Shown: piece after piece, positions 36,597 to 44,201 of the stretch | How the letters are laid out: every line of letters starts with the position of its first letter | Numbering within the stretch: the first letter of the stretch is position 1 | From: Brevundimonas mediterranea | Lineage (GTDB): Bacteria > Pseudomonadota > Alphaproteobacteria > Caulobacterales > Caulobacteraceae | Reading direction: 5' to 3' | Assembly: GCF_011064825.1 (NCBI RefSeq) | Contig: NZ_CP048751.1 | Location: 372,001 to 436,000, forward strand | DNA: 64,000 nucleotides | Notes under the pieces: model-generated | The model's database searches: none | What the model saw: the letters and a program-made list of their open reading frames with translations, nothing else | What the model was told of the DNA's origin: nothing | Position numbers and translations under genes: made by a program

Positions 36597-37247
36597 ATGA
36601 CCGGACTTCCCCGCCTCAACGAACCCGCCCCCGACTTCCACGCCCGCACGACCCACGGGGATCGCTGCCTGGCCGACTATCGCGGCAAATGGCTCATTCT
36701 CTTTTCCCACCCCTCCGACTTCACCCCGGTCTGCACGACCGAGTTCATCGGCTTCGCGAAGCACGCGGATGAGTTCGCCGCGATGAACTGCGACCTTCTG
36801 GGACTCTCGATCGACAGCATCTTCTCCCACCTGGCCTGGACCCGGAACATCAAGGAGAAGTTCGGCGTCGAAATCCCCTTCCCCATCATCGAGGACCTGA
36901 AGATGGAGGTGGCCCAAGCCTATGGGATGATCCATCCGGGCGCGGCCGACACCTCAGCCGTTCGCGCGACCTTCCTGATCGATCCGGAAGGCAAGCTTCG
37001 CGCCATGGTCTATTACCCCATGAGCAACGGCCGCAGCATCGACGAGTTCGTCCGACTGCTGACCGCCATCCAGACGTCGGACGCCAATGGCGTGGCGACC
37101 CCGGAAGACTGGCGCCCGGGCCAGCCGGCCATCGTGCCCCCGCCCAAGACCGCCGCGGCGGCCGAGGCCCGCGCCTCCGAAGGCTACGACTACACCGACT
37201 GGTACTTCTCGACGCGCGAGCTCCCCGACGCCCCGAAAGCCGCCTGA
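36597..37247 (+). CDS. 1-Cys (Prx6-type) peroxiredoxin, second copy
   Basis: A 216-aa peroxiredoxin with peroxidatic Cys46 in DFTPVCTTEF and the Prx6-like C-terminal arm (YYPMSNGRSIDEFVRLLTAIQ). It is a clear paralog of the 10.7-11.4 kb gene, sharing the FSHPxDFTPVCTxEF and FPIIED blocks. GAAGGAG precedes the start. A perfect GC-rich hairpin ends the transcript, so it is probably a single-gene unit. Confidence 0.94.
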   Translation: MTGLPRLNEPAPDFHARTTHGDRCLADYRGKWLILFSHPSDFTPVCTTEFIGFAKHADEFAAMNCDLLGLSIDSIFSHLAWTRNIKEKFGVEIPFPIIEDLKMEVAQAYGMIHPGAADTSAVRATFLIDPEGKLRAMVYYPMSNGRSIDEFVRLLTAIQTSDANGVATPEDWRPGQPAIVPPPKTAAAAEARASEGYDYTDWYFSTRELPDAPKAA

Positions 37248-37256
37248 TCGGACGCC

Positions 37257-37282
37257 GGCCGGACCGCGACAGCGGTCCGGCC
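37257..37282 (+). terminator. Perfect 11-bp-stem hairpin after second peroxiredoxin
   Basis: GGCCGGACCGC pairs perfectly with GCGGTCCGGCC around loop GACA, nine bases after the stop, followed by CTCCCTTTCCC. There is only a short T-run, but the hairpin is very stable. Confidence 0.7.
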
Positions 37283-37327
37283 CTCCCTTTCCCGGACGCG
37301 AAAGGAGCTCACATGGGCGGCCTAAGA

Positions 37328-37391
37328 CGAATCCAAGAGGCGGAATCTACCGACCTTCAGGCCGCTTCGCCATGCCGAAATACATACTTGC
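37328..37391 (+). repeat. Right copy of ~63-bp direct repeat with decayed peroxiredoxin start
   Basis: It matches 11368-11430 in the same orientation. Read on the minus strand the segment at 37335-37321 gives TTG GAT TCG TCT TAG, corresponding to ATG GAT TCG ACT GAG of the intact peroxiredoxin at 11.4 kb. It is thus a broken copy of that gene's first codons, followed by the promoter that now drives the dioxygenase gene. Confidence 0.8.
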
Positions 37392-37401
37392 GCCAAGTAT
37401 G
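37383..37401. promoter_or_regulatory. Perfect inverted repeat before persulfide-dioxygenase-like gene
   Basis: CATACTTG-CGC-CAAGTATG is a perfect 8-bp inverted repeat 39 bases before the start. The left copy of the repeat has the same arms in imperfect form (CATACCTG-CAA-GAACTATG). AAGTATGA also occurs in the sqr-rhodanese gap. It is the best candidate operator for the BigR-like repressor. Confidence 0.5.
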
Positions 37402-37439
37402 AATATATCTATATATGAACACCCAACGGAGACGCCCCC

Positions 37440-38381
37440 ATGTCCTCGCACCCCCAAGACCCCATCCGTGAACAGGCCGCTGAAATCGTGCGCGCCGCCC
37501 TGGCGGACGCCACGCAACGTCCTGTTGTGAAGTCCTTTTTTGACGAAGCGACCTTTACGGTCAGCCATGTGGTGCGCGACCCCGGCTCCAAGGTCTGCGC
37601 CATCATCGACAGCGTGCTCGACTACGATCCGGCCTCCGGCCGAACCTCGAACGCCTCCGCCGACGCCCTGATTGACTACGTGAAGTCCGAAGATCTCCAG
37701 GTGCAATGGCTGCTGGAGACCCACGCCCACGCCGACCACCTGTCGGCCGCGCCCTATCTGCAGGAAAAGCTGGGCGGCCGGCTCGCCATCGGCCACGAAA
37801 TTCTCACTGTCCAGGCCGTATTCGGCAAGATCTTCAACGAGGGAACCGAATTCCGCCGCGACGGCAGCCAATTCGACCAGTTGTTCAATGACGGCGACCG
37901 GTTCCGCATCGGCGGGCTGCAGGCCATGGCGCTGCATGTGCCGGGCCACACGCCCGCCTGCCTGGCCTATGTGATCGGCGATGCGGTCTTTCCCGGCGAC
38001 ACCATGTTCATGCCGGACTATGGCACGGCGCGCTGCGACTTCCCCGGCGGCGACGCCCGGACCCTGTACCGCTCGATCCATCGCCTGACCGCCCTGCCGG
38101 ATGAGGCGCGGGTCTATCTGTGCCACGATTACAAGGCGCCGCCCGGCCGCGATGAATTCGTCTGGGAGACCACCATCGGCGCTCAGCGCACCGGCAATAT
38201 CCACATTCGCGACGGCGTCTCCGAGGACGCGTTCGTGGCCATGCGCACCCAACGCGACGCCACCCTGCCCATGCCCCGGCTGATCCTGCCGTCGGTTCAG
38301 GTCAACATGAACGGCGGACGCCCGCCGGAGCCCGAGGCCAACGGGGTTCGCTACCTCAAGGTCCCGCTGAACGCGCTGTGA
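37440..38381 (+). CDS. MBL-fold persulfide dioxygenase-like hydrolase (Blh/ETHE1-like)
   Basis: A 313-aa metallo-beta-lactamase-fold protein. The metal site is visible: HAHADH (95-100), His170 (HVPGHTPAC), Asp187 (FPGDTMF) and His229 (YLCHDY). RCDFPGGDA is a motif of persulfide dioxygenases, which oxidise glutathione persulfide to sulfite. BigR-controlled operons elsewhere contain this enzyme fused to a DUF442 domain; here DUF442 is the next gene. TauE follows to export sulfite. Confidence 0.9.
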   Translation: MSSHPQDPIREQAAEIVRAALADATQRPVVKSFFDEATFTVSHVVRDPGSKVCAIIDSVLDYDPASGRTSNASADALIDYVKSEDLQVQWLLETHAHADHLSAAPYLQEKLGGRLAIGHEILTVQAVFGKIFNEGTEFRRDGSQFDQLFNDGDRFRIGGLQAMALHVPGHTPACLAYVIGDAVFPGDTMFMPDYGTARCDFPGGDARTLYRSIHRLTALPDEARVYLCHDYKAPPGRDEFVWETTIGAQRTGNIHIRDGVSEDAFVAMRTQRDATLPMPRLILPSVQVNMNGGRPPEPEANGVRYLKVPLNAL

Positions 38382-38449
38382 ACCTTCAGCGCGCCGGCCG
38401 GCCTGAGCCGCAAGACCTGAACCCGATCCGCAAGCAGGAAGACCGAGCG

Positions 38450-38866
38450 ATGGATATCCGCCCGCTGGACGACGCCCTTTCGGCCTCCCCCCAGATCGCC
38501 TTGCAGGACCTGGCCGCCGTCGCGGCCCAGGGCTTTCGATCCGTGATCTCGAACCGGCCCGACGGCGAAGACCCCGATCAGCCCAGCGCAGCCGAATTTC
38601 GCCAGGCCGCCGAGGCCGTCGGCCTGGCGTTCGCCCATGTGCCCGTGGTTGGAGGCGCCATATCCGACGCCGATGTGGCGGCCTTCCGCCGGACCCTCGA
38701 CGCCCTGCCCCGGCCTGTGTTCGGCTTTTGCCGCACCGGTACGCGCACCACCACCCTGTGGGCGCTCGCCCGCGCGGCCGACGAAGCCGACCGCCTGATC
38801 CAACGCGCCCAGGCGGCCGGCTACGACCTGTCGGCGCTTCGTCCACGCCTGGAAGGCGCGCGCTGA
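38450..38866 (+). CDS. DUF442/TIGR01244 phosphatase-like sulfur protein
   Basis: A 138-aa protein with dual-specificity-phosphatase fold. Blocks are MDIRPLDDALSASPQIALQDL, FRSVISNRPDGEDPDQPS and the active-site loop FGFCRTGTRTTTLWAL. In Blh proteins this domain is the N-terminal half of the MBL hydrolase; the split into two genes is normal in many alphaproteobacteria. A role as sulfurtransferase is suggested by context. The start at 38450 fits the domain edge; it ends four bases before tauE. Confidence 0.88.
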   Translation: MDIRPLDDALSASPQIALQDLAAVAAQGFRSVISNRPDGEDPDQPSAAEFRQAAEAVGLAFAHVPVVGGAISDADVAAFRRTLDALPRPVFGFCRTGTRTTTLWALARAADEADRLIQRAQAAGYDLSALRPRLEGAR

Positions 38867-38870
38867 CCCC

Positions 38871-39665
38871 ATGGATCTTTCCCCTCTTCAATACGGCCTC
38901 GGCGCCGGCGCGGGTTCGCTGGTCGGTTTCAGCCTGGGTCTGGTCGGCGGGGGCGGGTCCATCCTGGCCGTGCCGCTGATCGTCTATCTGGTCGGGGTCA
39001 AGGATCCCCACCTCGCCATCGGCACCAGCGCCTTCGCCGTGGCCGCCAACGCCTTCGCCAACCTGCTGAACCACGCCCGACACGGCACTGTGAAATGGAA
39101 GATCGCCGGCCTGTTCGCCCTGGCTGGCGTCCTCGGCGCCGTCCTGGGCTCGACCCTGGGCAAGGCGGTGGACGGCCAGAAGTTGCTGGCCCTTTTCGCC
39201 GTCCTGATGCTGATAGTCGGGGCGCTGATGCTGAGGGGCCGCTCGGCCGCCGGCGACCCCGATGTGGTTCTGACGCCGGGCAATGCGCCGAAGCTGATCG
39301 GAACCGGCGCCCTGACAGGGATCATGTCCGGCTTCTTCGGCATCGGCGGCGGCTTCCTGATCGTCCCTGGCCTGATGGTCTCGACCCGCATGCCCATCTA
39401 CTATGCGGTCGGCTCGTCGCTGGTCGGCGTGACGGCCTTCGGCCTGACGACGGCCTTCAACTACGCCCTGGACGGCTGGGTCGACTGGCCACTGGCGGCC
39501 GTCTTCATCGGCGGCGGGGTGTTGGGCGGTCTGGTCGGCGCACGGCTGGCCAAGGCCCTGTCAGGACAAAAAGGCCTATTGAACACAGTGTTCGCCGGGC
39601 TGATCTTCGTCGTCGCCTTCTATATGCTTTACCGCAGCGCCGGCGCGCTCGGCCTGATCGGGTGA
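38871..39665 (+). CDS. TauE/SafE-family sulfite exporter
   Basis: A 264-aa inner-membrane protein with about eight helices and the two related half-repeats GLVGGGGSILAVPLIVYLVGV and GFFGIGGGFLIVPGLMVSTRM. Members export sulfite, sulfoacetate or similar anions. Between the persulfide dioxygenase-like gene and cytochrome bd genes, sulfite export is the simplest role. Confidence 0.92.
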   Translation: MDLSPLQYGLGAGAGSLVGFSLGLVGGGGSILAVPLIVYLVGVKDPHLAIGTSAFAVAANAFANLLNHARHGTVKWKIAGLFALAGVLGAVLGSTLGKAVDGQKLLALFAVLMLIVGALMLRGRSAAGDPDVVLTPGNAPKLIGTGALTGIMSGFFGIGGGFLIVPGLMVSTRMPIYYAVGSSLVGVTAFGLTTAFNYALDGWVDWPLAAVFIGGGVLGGLVGARLAKALSGQKGLLNTVFAGLIFVVAFYMLYRSAGALGLIG

Positions 39666-39674
39666 GACCACACC

Positions 39675-41102
39675 ATGGAACTTGACGCCCTGATCCTGGC
39701 GCGGATGCAGTTCGCCTTCACCGTCGCCTTCCATATCGTCTTCCCCGCCTTCTCCATTGGCCTCGCCAGCTATCTGGCCGTGCTGGAGGCCCTGTGGCTG
39801 AAGACGGGGCGAGACCTCTATCTGAACCTGTTCAAATACTGGCTGAAGATCTTCGCCGTGGCCTTCGGCATGGGCGTCGTTTCGGGTTTGGTCATGTCCT
39901 ACCAGTTCGGCACCAACTGGTCGGTCTTCTCCGACAAGGCCGGACCGGTCATCGGCCCCTTGATGGCCTATGAGGTGCTCAGCGCCTTCTTCCTGGAGGC
40001 GGGTTTCCTGGGCGTCATGCTGTTCGGCCTGAACCGCGTCGGCAAGAAGCTGCACTTCCTGGCCACCCTGATGGTCGCGATCGGCACCTTCGCCTCGGCC
40101 TTCTGGATCCTGTCGGTCAACAGCTGGATGCAGACCCCGCAAGGCTACGCCATCAACGAGGTCGGCCAGTTCGTACCGGCCGACTGGTTCAAGATCGTCT
40201 TCAATCCCTCCTTCCCCTATCGCCTCGCCCACATGCTGCTGGCGGCCTATCTGACCACCGGCCTGGTGGTCGGCGCGGTCGGGGCCTGGCACCTGATGAA
40301 GGAGCGGACGAACAAGGGGGCGCGCAAGATGTTCGCCATGGCCATGGGCATGATCCTGGTCGCCGCCCCGGTCCAGATCTTCATCGGCGACATGCACGGG
40401 TTGAACACCCTGGAGCATCAGCCCGCCAAGGTCATGGCGATGGAAGGCCATTTCGAAAGCCACCCGGACGGGGCGCCGCTGATCCTGTTCGGCATTCCTG
40501 ACCGCGAGGCGGCCACCGTCCACGGCGCGGTCGAGATCCCCAAGCTGTCGTCCCTGATCCTGAAGCACGATCCGAACGCGCCCCTGGCCGGTCTGGACAC
40601 CATCGCCCGCGCCGACTGGCCGCCGGTCGAGATCGTCTTCTGGTCCTTCCGCGTCATGGTCGGCCTGGGCATGGCCATGCTGCTGCTGGGGCTCTGGGGG
40701 CTTTATGCTCGCCTGCGCAAACGCCTCTACGATGCGCCCTGGCTGCACCGCTTCGCCCTGATCATGGGGCCGATGGGCTTCGTCGCCGTGCTGGCGGGCT
40801 GGATCACCACCGAGGTCGGCCGTCAGCCCTGGACCGTCTATGGGCTGCTCCGCACCGCCGACAGCGCGGCGCCCCTGGCGGCGCCCGCCGTCGCAACCTC
40901 CCTGGCCGCCTTCGCTGTGGTCTATTTCACCGTCTTTGGCGCCGGGGTCTTCTACATCCTGCGTCTGATGAGCCATGCGCCGCACCGGGACGAGCCGGGC
41001 GTGGCGGAAACCCCGATCCGCACGGCGGGCATCACCCCCGCCCCCGCCATCGACCCGGACCGCCCCATCCCGACCGGCGAGGAGACCGATCATGAGCGTT
41101 GA
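39675..41102 (+). CDS. cydA: Cytochrome bd-type quinol oxidase subunit I
   Basis: A 475-aa membrane subunit. Haem-ligand and quinol-site blocks are in place: FAFTVAFHIVFPAFSIG (haem b595 His), VVSGLVMSYQFGTNW, the short Q-loop and GWITTEVGRQPW. The short Q-loop marks the cyanide-insensitive (CioA) branch. Cytochrome bd resists sulfide, which would otherwise poison haem-copper oxidases, so its place in a sulfide operon makes sense. It overlaps cydB by 11 bases. Confidence 0.96.
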   Translation: MELDALILARMQFAFTVAFHIVFPAFSIGLASYLAVLEALWLKTGRDLYLNLFKYWLKIFAVAFGMGVVSGLVMSYQFGTNWSVFSDKAGPVIGPLMAYEVLSAFFLEAGFLGVMLFGLNRVGKKLHFLATLMVAIGTFASAFWILSVNSWMQTPQGYAINEVGQFVPADWFKIVFNPSFPYRLAHMLLAAYLTTGLVVGAVGAWHLMKERTNKGARKMFAMAMGMILVAAPVQIFIGDMHGLNTLEHQPAKVMAMEGHFESHPDGAPLILFGIPDREAATVHGAVEIPKLSSLILKHDPNAPLAGLDTIARADWPPVEIVFWSFRVMVGLGMAMLLLGLWGLYARLRKRLYDAPWLHRFALIMGPMGFVAVLAGWITTEVGRQPWTVYGLLRTADSAAPLAAPAVATSLAAFAVVYFTVFGAGVFYILRLMSHAPHRDEPGVAETPIRTAGITPAPAIDPDRPIPTGEETDHER

Positions 41103-42093
41103 TCTGACCCTGGTCTGGGCCGGCCTGCTGGCCTTCGCCGTCTTCGCCTATATCGTCATGGACGGGTTCGACCTGGGCGTCGGCATCCTGTTCCCGACGC
41201 TGAAGGCCGGGGACCAGCGCGACAAGGCGATGAACTCGATCGCCCCGGTGTGGGACGGCAATGAGACCTGGCTGATCCTGGGCGGCGGCGGCCTGTTCGC
41301 CGCCTTTCCCCTCGCCTACGCCGTGTTGATGCCGGCGGTCTATACGCCGATCATCGCCATGTTGCTGGGCCTGGTCTTCCGGGGCGTGGCGTTCGAATAC
41401 CGCTGGCGCACGGTGCGGGCCAAGCCCGTCTGGGACGTCGCCTTCTTCGGCGGCTCCCTGCTGGCCGCCTTCTCCCAGGGCGTCACCCTGGGGGCCATCC
41501 TGCAGGGGGTCGAGGTGTCGGGCCGCGCCTATGGCGGCGGCTGGTGGGACTGGCTCAGCCCCTTCAGCCTGCTGACCGGCGCCGCCGTCGTCGTCGGCTA
41601 CGCCCTTCTGGGGGCCACCTGGCTGAACATGAAGACGGAAGGCGCGCTCCAGACCCACGCCCGCGCGCAAGCCTGGAAACTGGGTCCGGCGACCCTGCTG
41701 ATGATCGGCGCGGTCAGCCTGGCCACCCCCTTCCTCGACGGCGAATACGCCCGGCGCTGGTTCGACTGGCCCGGCGTGCTTCTGACGGCCCAGGTGCCGT
41801 TGCTCGTTCTGATCGTCGCGGCCGCCTTCTTCTGGACCATGCGTCAGAAGCGCGAAGTCTGGCCCTTCCTGCTGTCGCTGGGCCTGTTCGCCGTCACCTT
41901 CGCGGGTCTGGGCGTCAGCGTCTTCCCCTACGCCGTGCCCGACGAGATCACCCTCTGGCAGGCCGCCGCCCCGGCCTCCAGCCAGCTGTTCATGCTGGTC
42001 GGCGCCCTGATCCTGATCCCGATCATCCTGGCCTACACCGCCTATGCCTACTGGGTGTTCCGGGGCAAGGTCGGCGACGACGGTTACCACTGA
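41092..42093 (+). CDS. cydB: Cytochrome bd-type quinol oxidase subunit II
   Basis: A 333-aa membrane subunit with about nine helices, starting MSVDLTLVWAGLLAFAVFAYIVMDGFDLG, a diagnostic CydB N terminus, and including WDGNETWLILGGGGLFAAFP. The start at 41092 lies inside the end of cydA. It overlaps the small DUF2474 gene by one base (TGATG). Confidence 0.95.
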   Translation: MSVDLTLVWAGLLAFAVFAYIVMDGFDLGVGILFPTLKAGDQRDKAMNSIAPVWDGNETWLILGGGGLFAAFPLAYAVLMPAVYTPIIAMLLGLVFRGVAFEYRWRTVRAKPVWDVAFFGGSLLAAFSQGVTLGAILQGVEVSGRAYGGGWWDWLSPFSLLTGAAVVVGYALLGATWLNMKTEGALQTHARAQAWKLGPATLLMIGAVSLATPFLDGEYARRWFDWPGVLLTAQVPLLVLIVAAAFFWTMRQKREVWPFLLSLGLFAVTFAGLGVSVFPYAVPDEITLWQAAAPASSQLFMLVGALILIPIILAYTAYAYWVFRGKVGDDGYH

Positions 42094-42221
42094 TGCGTCG
42101 CGACTCCAGAAACGGGCTCCGGCAGGGCCTTTGGTTCGTCGCCCTCTGGGTGCTGGGCGTGGGTGTCCTGGGCGTGATCGCCTATCTGCTGCGCGGCGTT
42201 CTCAAGCTGGCCGGCGGGTGA
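42093..42221 (+). CDS. DUF2474 small cytochrome bd-associated protein
   Basis: A 42-aa single-helix membrane protein (GLWFVALWVLGVGVLGVIAYLLRGVLKLAG). It starts at the ATG within TGATG at the cydB stop and ends inside the next gene's GTGA. Such short DUF2474 proteins follow cydB in CioAB-type operons and play a CydX-like role (family knowledge; not shown here). Confidence 0.85.
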   Translation: MRRDSRNGLRQGLWFVALWVLGVGVLGVIAYLLRGVLKLAGG

Positions 42222-42694
42222 CGCCGCAGGCGCCGAACCGCTGGCCCTGGCCGCCGCTCATCACGGGCGGCGCCGTCCTTGTCGCGCTCATCACGGCGCG
42301 TCTATGGACTCCGCCCGCCCTCTTCCCCGGCGCCTTCGCCGCCGGCGGCCTCCTGGTCGGGCTCGCCCTTGGTCTGGACCTCTGGGCCATGCTGGAGATG
42401 CGGCGGCGGCGCGCCAACATCTTGCCGCACCGGGCGGCGACCGCTCTGGTCACGACCGGTCCGTTCGCCTGGAGCCGCAACCCGATCTATCTCGCGAACG
42501 GGCTGCTTCTGCTCGGCCTCGGGGGCCTGTTCGACAACGCCTGGTTCTTCGTGGCCGCCCCCGTCGCCGCCTTCGCCACCGACCGTCTCGCCATCCGGCG
42601 CGAGGAACGACACCTGGCGGCCCTCTTCGGCGCGGCGTGGTCCGTGTACGTGGGCCGGGTGCGCCGCTGGCTGGGCCGGCGGATGACGTCGTGA
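42218..42694 (+). CDS. Isoprenylcysteine carboxyl methyltransferase-family membrane protein
   Basis: A 158-aa protein with about four helices, including TTGPFAWSRNPIYLANGLLLLG and the C-terminal REERHLAALFGAAWSVYVGRVRRWL, the ICMT/PEMT-type cofactor motif (RNPxYL and E-E/R-x-L-x-x-x-F/Y). The GTG at 42218 overlaps the DUF2474 stop. The bacterial substrate is unknown; methylation of a thiol is an appealing guess in this sulfur context but unsupported. Confidence 0.85.
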   Translation: MTPQAPNRWPWPPLITGGAVLVALITARLWTPPALFPGAFAAGGLLVGLALGLDLWAMLEMRRRRANILPHRAATALVTTGPFAWSRNPIYLANGLLLLGLGGLFDNAWFFVAAPVAAFATDRLAIRREERHLAALFGAAWSVYVGRVRRWLGRRMTS

Positions 42695-43138
42695 TCCCCT
42701 TTCGCCCGGCCCACAGACGCCTCCCTATCCCGTCGCTTCGTCACTACCGTGAGGTTACGGGGCGCGGCATGTGAACCAAGCAGCTATGCTCCGCTCATTA
42801 CTCCGCAATCATCTCGTCAGGGGGCGCCTTATGACTGCCCCTCACTCCCACTCGATTACACAAATTACCCCAAGCCGCTGATCGGCTTGGGGTTTTTTCT
42901 CGCATATCGGTCGCCGGACCGATTGAATAACCGACAAACGGGAAGTATTCTGAAAACATTCAGAAAATTCTAAGCAATAACATTTGCGTGAATTCGTCAT
43001 CTTTTGCGGTCTATCGGACTTTCTGAGCACCGAGATGCAATGCAACGAGTTCGATTCGCCTTGCCACTTTGCACCATCACTCGGACGTACACTGTATCTC
43101 ATGCGCATGTTCGTCGTCGAGCTTACCGGCTCGATCGT
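42695..43138. other. AT-richer intergenic stretch at start of metal island
   Basis: Apart from the strong terminator at 42868-42898 no gene is recognised. A 16-codon reading at 42831-42881 (MTAPHSHSITQITPSR) has a GGGGG site upstream and ends inside the terminator stem. From about 42900 to 43110 the base composition drops noticeably below that of the neighbours. The stretch separates the sulfur block from the heavy-metal genes. Confidence 0.5.
42868..42898 (+). terminator. Classic Rho-independent terminator
   Basis: CCCCAAGCCG pairs perfectly with CGGCTTGGGG around CTGAT, followed directly by TTTTTT. It is the clearest intrinsic terminator in the window and ends transcription coming from the cytochrome bd/methyltransferase operon or from a short upstream transcript. 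Confidence 0.9.
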
Positions 43139-43332
43139 ATGGCGATAGCGACAAGCGTCGTCGATGCCTGTCATGCCGCGCTCGACGACCGGAATGCAAA
43201 CGCCGCACTGGCTTTGCGGCCGACGGCGTCCTGATTTTCGACGACGGCGGGACTGGCCGATCGGTCTTTCGCCACGAGGACGACAGATGGCGGATTACGC
43301 ACATCCGTTGGTCCTCGGACGCGGTGCCCTGA
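43139..43332 (+). pseudogene. Broken NTF2/SnoaL-like gene remnant
   Basis: One frame reads MAIATSVVDACHAALDDRNANAALAL. A second frame continues GVLIFDDGGTGRS and then FRHEDDRWRITHIRWSS. These match, in order, the intact protein at 49.3-49.8 kb (AAVDAFHVALKAGDTAVALAL, VMIFEEGGAERS, LKRHADGWRIHHIHWSS). A frameshift lies after the first block and about 50 residues are missing between the second and third. It is a decayed copy. Confidence 0.7.
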
Positions 43333-43340
43333 TCTCGCGA

Positions 43341-43766
43341 TCAGGCGGCGGGAGTCGCTGACGCTCCCTTCTGGGCGAGCCAGGCGTCGATCAGGGTGAT
43401 TTCGCGCTCCTGAGCCGAGATCACCGCCTGGGCCAGGTTCCGCGCTTGGGCGTCCTTGCCTTGCGCGAGCTCCACACGGGCCATCGAGACGGCTGCGACG
43501 TGGTGACCTCGCATCTGCGTCATGAAGTCGATGTCCGCGTCCCCGGTGAAGGGAGGCATCGCCTCCATCATCGTGTTCATCGATGCCTTGTAGCCTTGGG
43601 TGGCGACGGAGTCGCCGGGCGCAGGCGCAGCCATGCCGCCCTCCATTCCGCCATGGGCGTCCGCCGCTGCGGCGGCCTCAGGCGCGGCTACGGCGGGCTC
43701 TTCGGCTTGCGGGGAACAGGCCGTAGCCAAGGCGCAGGCGGCGAGGACGAGGCTGATGCGTTTCAT
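43341..43766 (-). CDS. DUF305 lipoprotein
   Basis: A 141-aa exported lipoprotein with lipobox ALATACSP. The C-terminal DUF305 domain carries FMTQMRGHHVAAVSMARVEL and a downstream Gln/Glu-rich helix. The Met- and His-containing linker (HGGMEGGMAAP) suggests copper binding. DUF305 proteins are common in copper-resistance loci. It is the last gene of the minus-strand pair with the CsoR-type regulator. Confidence 0.88.
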   Translation of the reverse strand: MKRISLVLAACALATACSPQAEEPAVAAPEAAAAADAHGGMEGGMAAPAPGDSVATQGYKASMNTMMEAMPPFTGDADIDFMTQMRGHHVAAVSMARVELAQGKDAQARNLAQAVISAQEREITLIDAWLAQKGASATPAA

Positions 43767-43823
43767 GACGGCTCCTTGGGATCCGACGTTAGCGACCAGG
43801 AGGGCCCATTCGTTCCGCCAACT

Positions 43824-44099
43824 CTACCGTCCGGCCCGCGCCAAGAGCTCGATCAGCTCGCCGGCCTTGGCCTTGCGATCCTCGGGATCGTCGCCGGTCA
43901 TGGCGCCCATGACGCAGTGGTCGAGGTGATCCCGTAGCACTTCGGTCTCCACGCGATGGAGCGCGGCTCGAACGGCCTGAAGTTGGGTCAGCAAGTCGAC
44001 GCAATACCGGTCATCTTCAACCATGCGGGAGATTCCCCGCACCTGGCCTTCGATCCGGCTGAGCCTGTTGAGGACTTTGGGTTTCGTGTCGGTTTGCAT
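43824..44099 (-). CDS. csoR: CsoR-family copper-sensing repressor
   Basis: A 91-aa all-helical metal-sensing repressor (DUF156). The copper ligands Cys33, His58 and Cys62 occur in RYCVDLL and RDHLDHCV with exactly the 25- and 4-residue spacing of the CsoR Cys-His-Cys site. RIEGQVRGISRM is the conserved first helix. The start at 44099 gives the family length. It is divergent from the copper ATPase and faces two tandem operators in the gap. Confidence 0.93.
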   Translation of the reverse strand: MQTDTKPKVLNRLSRIEGQVRGISRMVEDDRYCVDLLTQLQAVRAALHRVETEVLRDHLDHCVMGAMTGDDPEDRKAKAGELIELLARAGR

Positions 44100-44126
44100 G
44101 CGGCCTGTCCTCCTGAGCGCCCCCAT

Positions 44127-44168
44127 ATACCCCAGACGGGTATCTTGCGATATACCCCCCATGGGTAT
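44127..44168. promoter_or_regulatory. Two tandem CsoR-type operators
   Basis: ATACCC-N5-GGGTAT occurs twice, at 44127-44143 and 44152-44168, with centres 25 bases apart. This is the GC-flanked inverted repeat typical of CsoR/RcnR proteins. They lie between csoR and the copper ATPase and probably control both directions. Confidence 0.82.
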
Positions 44169-44201
44169 ATGTGAGCCCTTCGGTCAGCCGGAGAGAGCGA
44201 C

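Noticed and set aside
42868..42898. Possible tRNA or tmRNA 3' end
   Set aside because: No T-loop GTTCGA-type sequence, acceptor stem or CCA lies next to the hairpin; it is only a terminator.
42749..42973. Plus-strand reading across the terminator at the island border
   Set aside because: It translates through a perfect terminator hairpin and T-run, so it cannot be a normal gene.
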